A DNA stretch of 64,000 nucleotides, from positions 98,674,123-98,738,122 of the forward strand of contig NW_026947486.1 in the NCBI RefSeq assembly GCF_034190915.1. The letters run 5' to 3'. The translations under genes and the position numbers were made by a program. The notes below the pieces were generated by a model that saw only the letters and a list, made by a program, of their open reading frames with translations, searched no databases and was not told the origin of the DNA. The DNA comes from Cavia porcellus. Taxonomy: Eukaryota; Chordata; Mammalia; Rodentia; Caviidae. Shown here one piece after another: positions 59,957 to 64,000 of this stretch. How positions within the stretch are numbered: position 1 is the first letter of the stretch; every line of letters begins with the position of its first letter.

Positions 59957-60868
59957 ACACAGAGGCCTCAATGAATGGGGCAGACAGTGAAATAAAGGAG
60001 AAAAGTAGAAAACCAATGGCAGAAAAATAGCATGGCAGAAATGAGACAGAGAAGGTTGGTTATACTCTCTAACATAGGTGGCCTTGATACACTAAAAAAG
60101 AAAAAGAATCAGGCAGAGTAGAGCAAGAGGTAGGGTCCACCAAGATACTCTGTATAGGAAATATAATTAAACTGAAAAAGGGTTTATGGACCGAAAATCA
60201 GATATGAGAAAACAATGCTCTATGTGACATGAAACCAGAGAGAAATAGGGGCAACTTGATCAGCACCTGCAGATAGGTTGGAAAGATAGGAAACTTATGT
60301 GCAGTAGAGAACTACTTAGCTATAATGAAGGAAAACCTTTAGGCTAAGGTTCAGAACCACTTAGGTAAATAGCAGGTTGCCCACCCCCAATCTAAAAACT
60401 GTTGGAGTTGGTGAGACCCAAAATGTGCAGCACCCTTTGAGAGTGAAAGGGGAGGATCAGTCTTTAAAATGAAGGCAGAGGATATTGTTAACAGTGTATC
60501 AGGATTTAAAACCCACATTGATGACACTGCTCTATTTTGATAGATTATATTCTGTTCCAGTTGGTCTACTTGTACTAAATACAAGGGCACTGACAACTAT
60601 CCCAAAAATAGCACAACATAGTGCGGTAATAATCCTTAATTTCCTACTAACTTAATGTGAAGCCATGTATAACTTAAACTGATTTATCATGACTGATCTT
60701 AATTGAATCTGGTTGTTAGATTGCTGTTTTGCACTGACAGATTTTATTCAAATCTGTTATGATTGATATTATCAAGTCTGAGAGTATAGGCAACTACACT
60801 GAAGATGAAAAGATTCACTAGGATACCCACTCTGTTTGATTATTACCTGCTTTTGAAGTTTTACACAG

Positions 60869-61211
60869 TGTCATGGTTTATGTCTGTGGCCCCCAGGTCT
60901 CATGAGTTTGCATTGTGCATTTGTGATGGTTCATTGTCTAGTGCTTAGATTAATGGTGTCAGTGTTCCACCCACGTAGGAATGGAGCCAGGATGTGATGT
61001 AATGGCAGGAAGAAGGCGTGTCTTGCTCTCTTTCCTGGTTCCTGCTTGCTGTTTGCAGTCACCATGAACTGTGGCCCAGCCATGCCCACTTGCCTTGGAG
61101 CCAACCGAGTGTGGACTGAAACCTCCAAAAACTGTAAGAAATAAACCTTTCCTTTCCCAAGTAGGACTTCAAGTATTTTGTCTCAGCAATGAGTAAAAAG
61201 TAACTAAGACA
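60869..61211 (+). mobile_element. ERVL/MaLR-type 5' LTR
   Basis: Starts TGTCATGGTTTATGTCTG and ends AAGTAACTAAGACA (TG...CA). Contains CTTGGAGCCAACCGAGTG and CTGAAACCTCCAAAAACTG, a poly(A) signal in AAGAAATAAACCTTTCC (about 61137-61153), and TTTTGTCTCAGCAATGAG. The primer-site-like sequence begins just after it, so it is a 5' LTR. Confidence 0.78.
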
Positions 61212-61650
61212 GAATTTGGTACTGAGGAGTGGGGTCGTTTGCTGTGACTATACCTGACCATGTTTTTCGAGAGGCTTTGGAAATGGCTTGTGGACAGAGT
61301 TTGGAAAGGTTCGGACATGTTGCCTGGATGCATAGAGCTGGAACAGCTTAGGCTGTTTTGTAGAGGAGATTCTGGTCAGAGCTTAGGAGAACAGAAGGCT
61401 GATAGAAAGCCTCATGGTAAGGACCAGGCTTGGGAGGTTTCTGCTGGGAAGAAGGACTGCATTGGTTGTTGGACTCCCCATGATTTACTGTGCCTGCCTG
61501 CCATGCCTGCTGTGCTCAGTGAAGAGTCTCATAAGACTCATCTAACAGGGAGGGTGCAGAACCTGCTGAGGTTTTCCTCTCAGAAAAGACCACCTGATTT
61601 TCTGGGCTACAGGACACATCAGGGCCAGACCTGATGCTCAGAAGCAACCT
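61212..61650 (+). mobile_element. MaLR internal region, partial
   Basis: GAATTTGGTACTGAGGAGTG directly after the LTR fits the Leu-tRNA primer-site style of ERVL/MaLR elements. It continues with CTTTGGAAATGGCTTGTGG, typical of MaLR internal sequence. The 124-codon frame at 61260-61634 lies in it and has no known domain; MaLR internals are usually non-coding. No 3' LTR is seen before the window ends. Confidence 0.65.
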
Positions 61651-64000
61651 TGTCTAATCCTGGGAAGTGAAGAGACTGCATCCTGGAAATTCTCCTGCAA
61701 AATCATCATCCTCACCTTCCTACAGTCCACCCTCCTGTGACCTCAGGCTTGAGAATTGTTATAACATGCAATGCCTCTTTGACCCACAATGAAAGCCATG
61801 AAAGGTCCCCAGGCTCTCCCAAGTGTTTTCTGTTGAATTCTTCCAGGCATTGATCTTCTGGATTTGGGGACCGGCATCATGAAAAACTGAAACTAATCAG
61901 TGAATGGGAGGCTACTTCATTGCCTTTCCAAAGCCAGGCATTGGCAGCCTCCCTTTAGTACTCTCCAGCTTCATGCCACCTCTAAGAAAATGTGGCATCA
62001 TAGGGAAGAGGGCTCTTGAGGTGTCTGGAAGGACCCCTGACTGCAGTAATCACAGACAATTACTCTACTTTGTAATAAAGGAGATTGCACTGTCCACAGA
62101 CAGCTTGGAAATCTTGTAAACAGAGTAGCATGCTAGCTGGATTTGAAGATTTTTGGCACCCTGTAGGACACGCAGAGTAAAACATTGCTTGGTGTCCTGA
62201 TTCACACTAATATTGAGGTCAAGTATACTCATAAGAAAGTCATAACGCTTGTCTTTTTGATTCCAGTAGTTTTCAGATCCAAAATTTACGTAATTTTTTC
62301 AGTACTGTGTTACTCTTAGGGATTTCAATATTTTTATTTCTGTAAATGAAAATAAGAGGTCTTAAGACCCTTATTACTAAAATACTTAAGAATGACATAA
62401 GGTGGGATTGCCAGTTTGTTAACTGTAACTCAATACACCTATTGATAAAGCACACCTGAATAGCAATAAACTGTGGAACAGCATTGTAAGAAGACATCTG
62501 TGCAAAGCATGATTGAGATTCCAGCTCAGAAAACGGGAAGTCTCAGAATTTCACCTATGTAGCACACCAGACTACAAGAACCATGCCAACAGAGGACATG
62601 GAAAATGGCTTAAAATAACATCTTTCTGAGGGCAGATAGTCTGAGCCAAAGGGGAAAAGTATGTGGTTTTCACATTCTCTAAGGAGGAGGTGAGGTCACC
62701 AAACAGCTATGGAAAGAATCTACTAAGAACACCCATGGTGAATTAGGAGATAGTGCTGGGTTGACAGTTATGGAAGGTGTAATACACATCTATCCATCAA
62801 AATATAGTGCCTATGAAATAATGCTTTCAAATGCATGGAAAAGAAAAGAAGACAGAGCATAGAGACAGAACATAGATAGATAAATAGGTAGATAGGTAGA
62901 CAGACAGATAGATAGATAGACAGAGATTGTTAGAGCAGAAAATGCCCAGAGTTTAGGACATGAAGAAGATTCAGAGTTCAGGTAGCTGACACTTTCCTTT
63001 CTGAAGGCCAGAGAGGAGAGAACAACAGAAGGAGAAAACATGCCATCCTAGGTGGGGGTTATTTGAGGATTCAGCAGACCAAATATGAGAACAAGTATGT
63101 GAAGAAAGTGTGGCCGATGCTGGGAAAGCATCTCCCCATCAAATGGATAAAGAGTAAGCCAGCCCAAGTCTCCAGGAGAAAAGAGATCAGTGATGCACCC
63201 CACCCAGGGAAATGAAGAGAACAGAAAGTCTCATCCTTCAGCTGGCACTGGCAGGGCCCTCAGAAGGTCTTGCCTGTGTCTTGTAAAAACATTTCTCTGC
63301 TACAAAGCCCTGTTTAGAATCCCTGCAATTCATCAAAAAGCAAGGCTTCAATGTCAAACCTTTACCAACTCACCAAACTTTTCAGAGCACAGCTCATGGA
63401 TCCCTAGCAGTGTAGGAGATTTCAGCTGTCAAGAATAAGAATCTAAGGACACATCCAGCCAGAAACTATCAGAGACACAAAGCAGCAAGAAAGCACAACT
63501 CTGCTGAGTAAAGGAATTCTGAATAAAGGCATCCAGGTAGGAAAAGAGAGGAAAACTCTGGCCTTTATTTACACATGATTGCCTGTGAAGAAAATGTAGT
63601 AAAACTGTGCAGCTTAGACACAGTGTGAGCTCTGCATGTTTGCAGGAAATGCTTCCAATATATTTTGCCTAGCTGCTATAAGGGCTTATGAAAATTAACA
63701 CTACGGAGTTCATTTTGCCTTTTAAAGAGACATCTTCTGTTATTAAAGCACTTACCTAAGAGAACTTGTAAGTTTTTTCTCTGACTCTGAAAGGCATTTA
63801 AACTTTTCTGAAAGCTAAAAGAAGGGAGCAGGCCTCTTGACACCCTCAAGACCATGGAAGGTCCTTATTAAGGCCATCTCTTTGAAATGCAAACAGCAGC
63901 AGAAATAGTGGAAATAACGCCTCCACCCTTCATTTCAGTTAGTGTTGGGGAATAGAAACCTAGTATTGGGGGCTCCTTCCCCTATGTGGCTAAAGTACCT
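61651..64000. other. Unassigned; one microsatellite
   Basis: Possibly more MaLR internal sequence at first. A (GATA)n tract lies at about 62873-62925. No exon or recognised SINE in the rest. Confidence 0.35.
62873..62925. repeat. (GATA)n-type microsatellite
   Basis: AGATAGATAAATAGGTAGAT with GACA variants. Confidence 0.93.

Larger units (their letters stand above)
58011..60868 (+). mobile_element. Internally deleted L1
   Basis: Order: a 5' UTR (58.01-58.93 kb) unlike that of the 32.8-kb L1; a nearly complete ORF1 (58932-59956); about 200 bp resembling the endonuclease start (60.05-60.26 kb); then directly the ORF2 end (GAACTACTTAGCTATAATGA at about 60310, matching GAGTACTACTCAGCTATAAA at 38.21 kb). 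An AT-rich 3' array follows (60.34-60.868 kb: ATTATCAAGTCTGAGAG, AAGATTCACTAGGATACCCA). About 3.5 kb of ORF2, including all of the RT, is missing. It resembles the ORF1-only HAL1-type derivatives known from other mammals. Confidence 0.78.

Overview
The window is mammalian, almost certainly a rodent outside the mouse/rat lineage. It is packed with tRNA-derived ID-type SINEs, B1-like 7SL-derived SINEs, L1 LINEs of several ages, and ERVL/MaLR-type LTR elements. The ID copies carry a tRNA-like body and intact pol III boxes. Their consensus looks castorimorph (beaver-like) to me, but that is memory, not a search result. I see no intact protein-coding gene, no rRNA or tRNA gene and no CRISPR. Almost every long open frame is a by-product of repeats.

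Left edge (0.7-3.6 kb, + strand): three exon-like blocks with splice-type borders encode part of the kinase-like domain of TEX14, the germ-cell intercellular-bridge protein. One block has an in-frame TAG and one a 4-base deletion, so this is an unprocessed, dead copy. From 1 to 13.5 kb come SINEs, microsatellites and old L1 tails. A pair of GC-rich monomers (11.2-11.4 kb) abuts an AT-rich L1 3' array (11.0-11.2 kb). A minus-strand ERVL-like provirus remnant, LTR-pol-LTR, fills 13.56-17.03 kb.

Middle (17-32.7 kb): old minus-strand L1 pieces (21.35-22.06, 26.2-27.48 kb), two minus-strand L1 3' arrays (24.07-25.13, 27.48-27.86 kb), and a family with 42-bp subrepeats (25.76-26.1 kb, also 9.65-9.99 kb). 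A roughly 7-kb L1, the main element of the window, spans about 32.81-39.76 kb. It has tandem GC-rich 5' monomers, broken ORF1 and ORF2, and a 1.4-kb 3' UTR built of about seven units of roughly 150 bp.

Right part (40-64 kb): mostly unassigned unique or old sequence. It also holds a solo LTR (42.2-42.66 kb), a tandem ~296-bp B1-containing repeat with a 143-bp coding-like insert (49.69-50.57 kb), and an ORF-less L1-like unit of 5' monomers plus 3' array (53.05-54.0 kb). An internally deleted L1 (58.01-60.87 kb) is directly followed by a MaLR LTR with primer-site-like sequence and internal region (60.87-61.65 kb).

The parts are not a pathway. They record L1 as the driver: it supplied the machinery for ID and B1 insertion and left full-length, deleted and miniature derivatives of itself. 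The most unusual thing is the shared AT-rich ~150-bp 3' array, which recurs at six sites in both orientations and is joined to different 5' heads.
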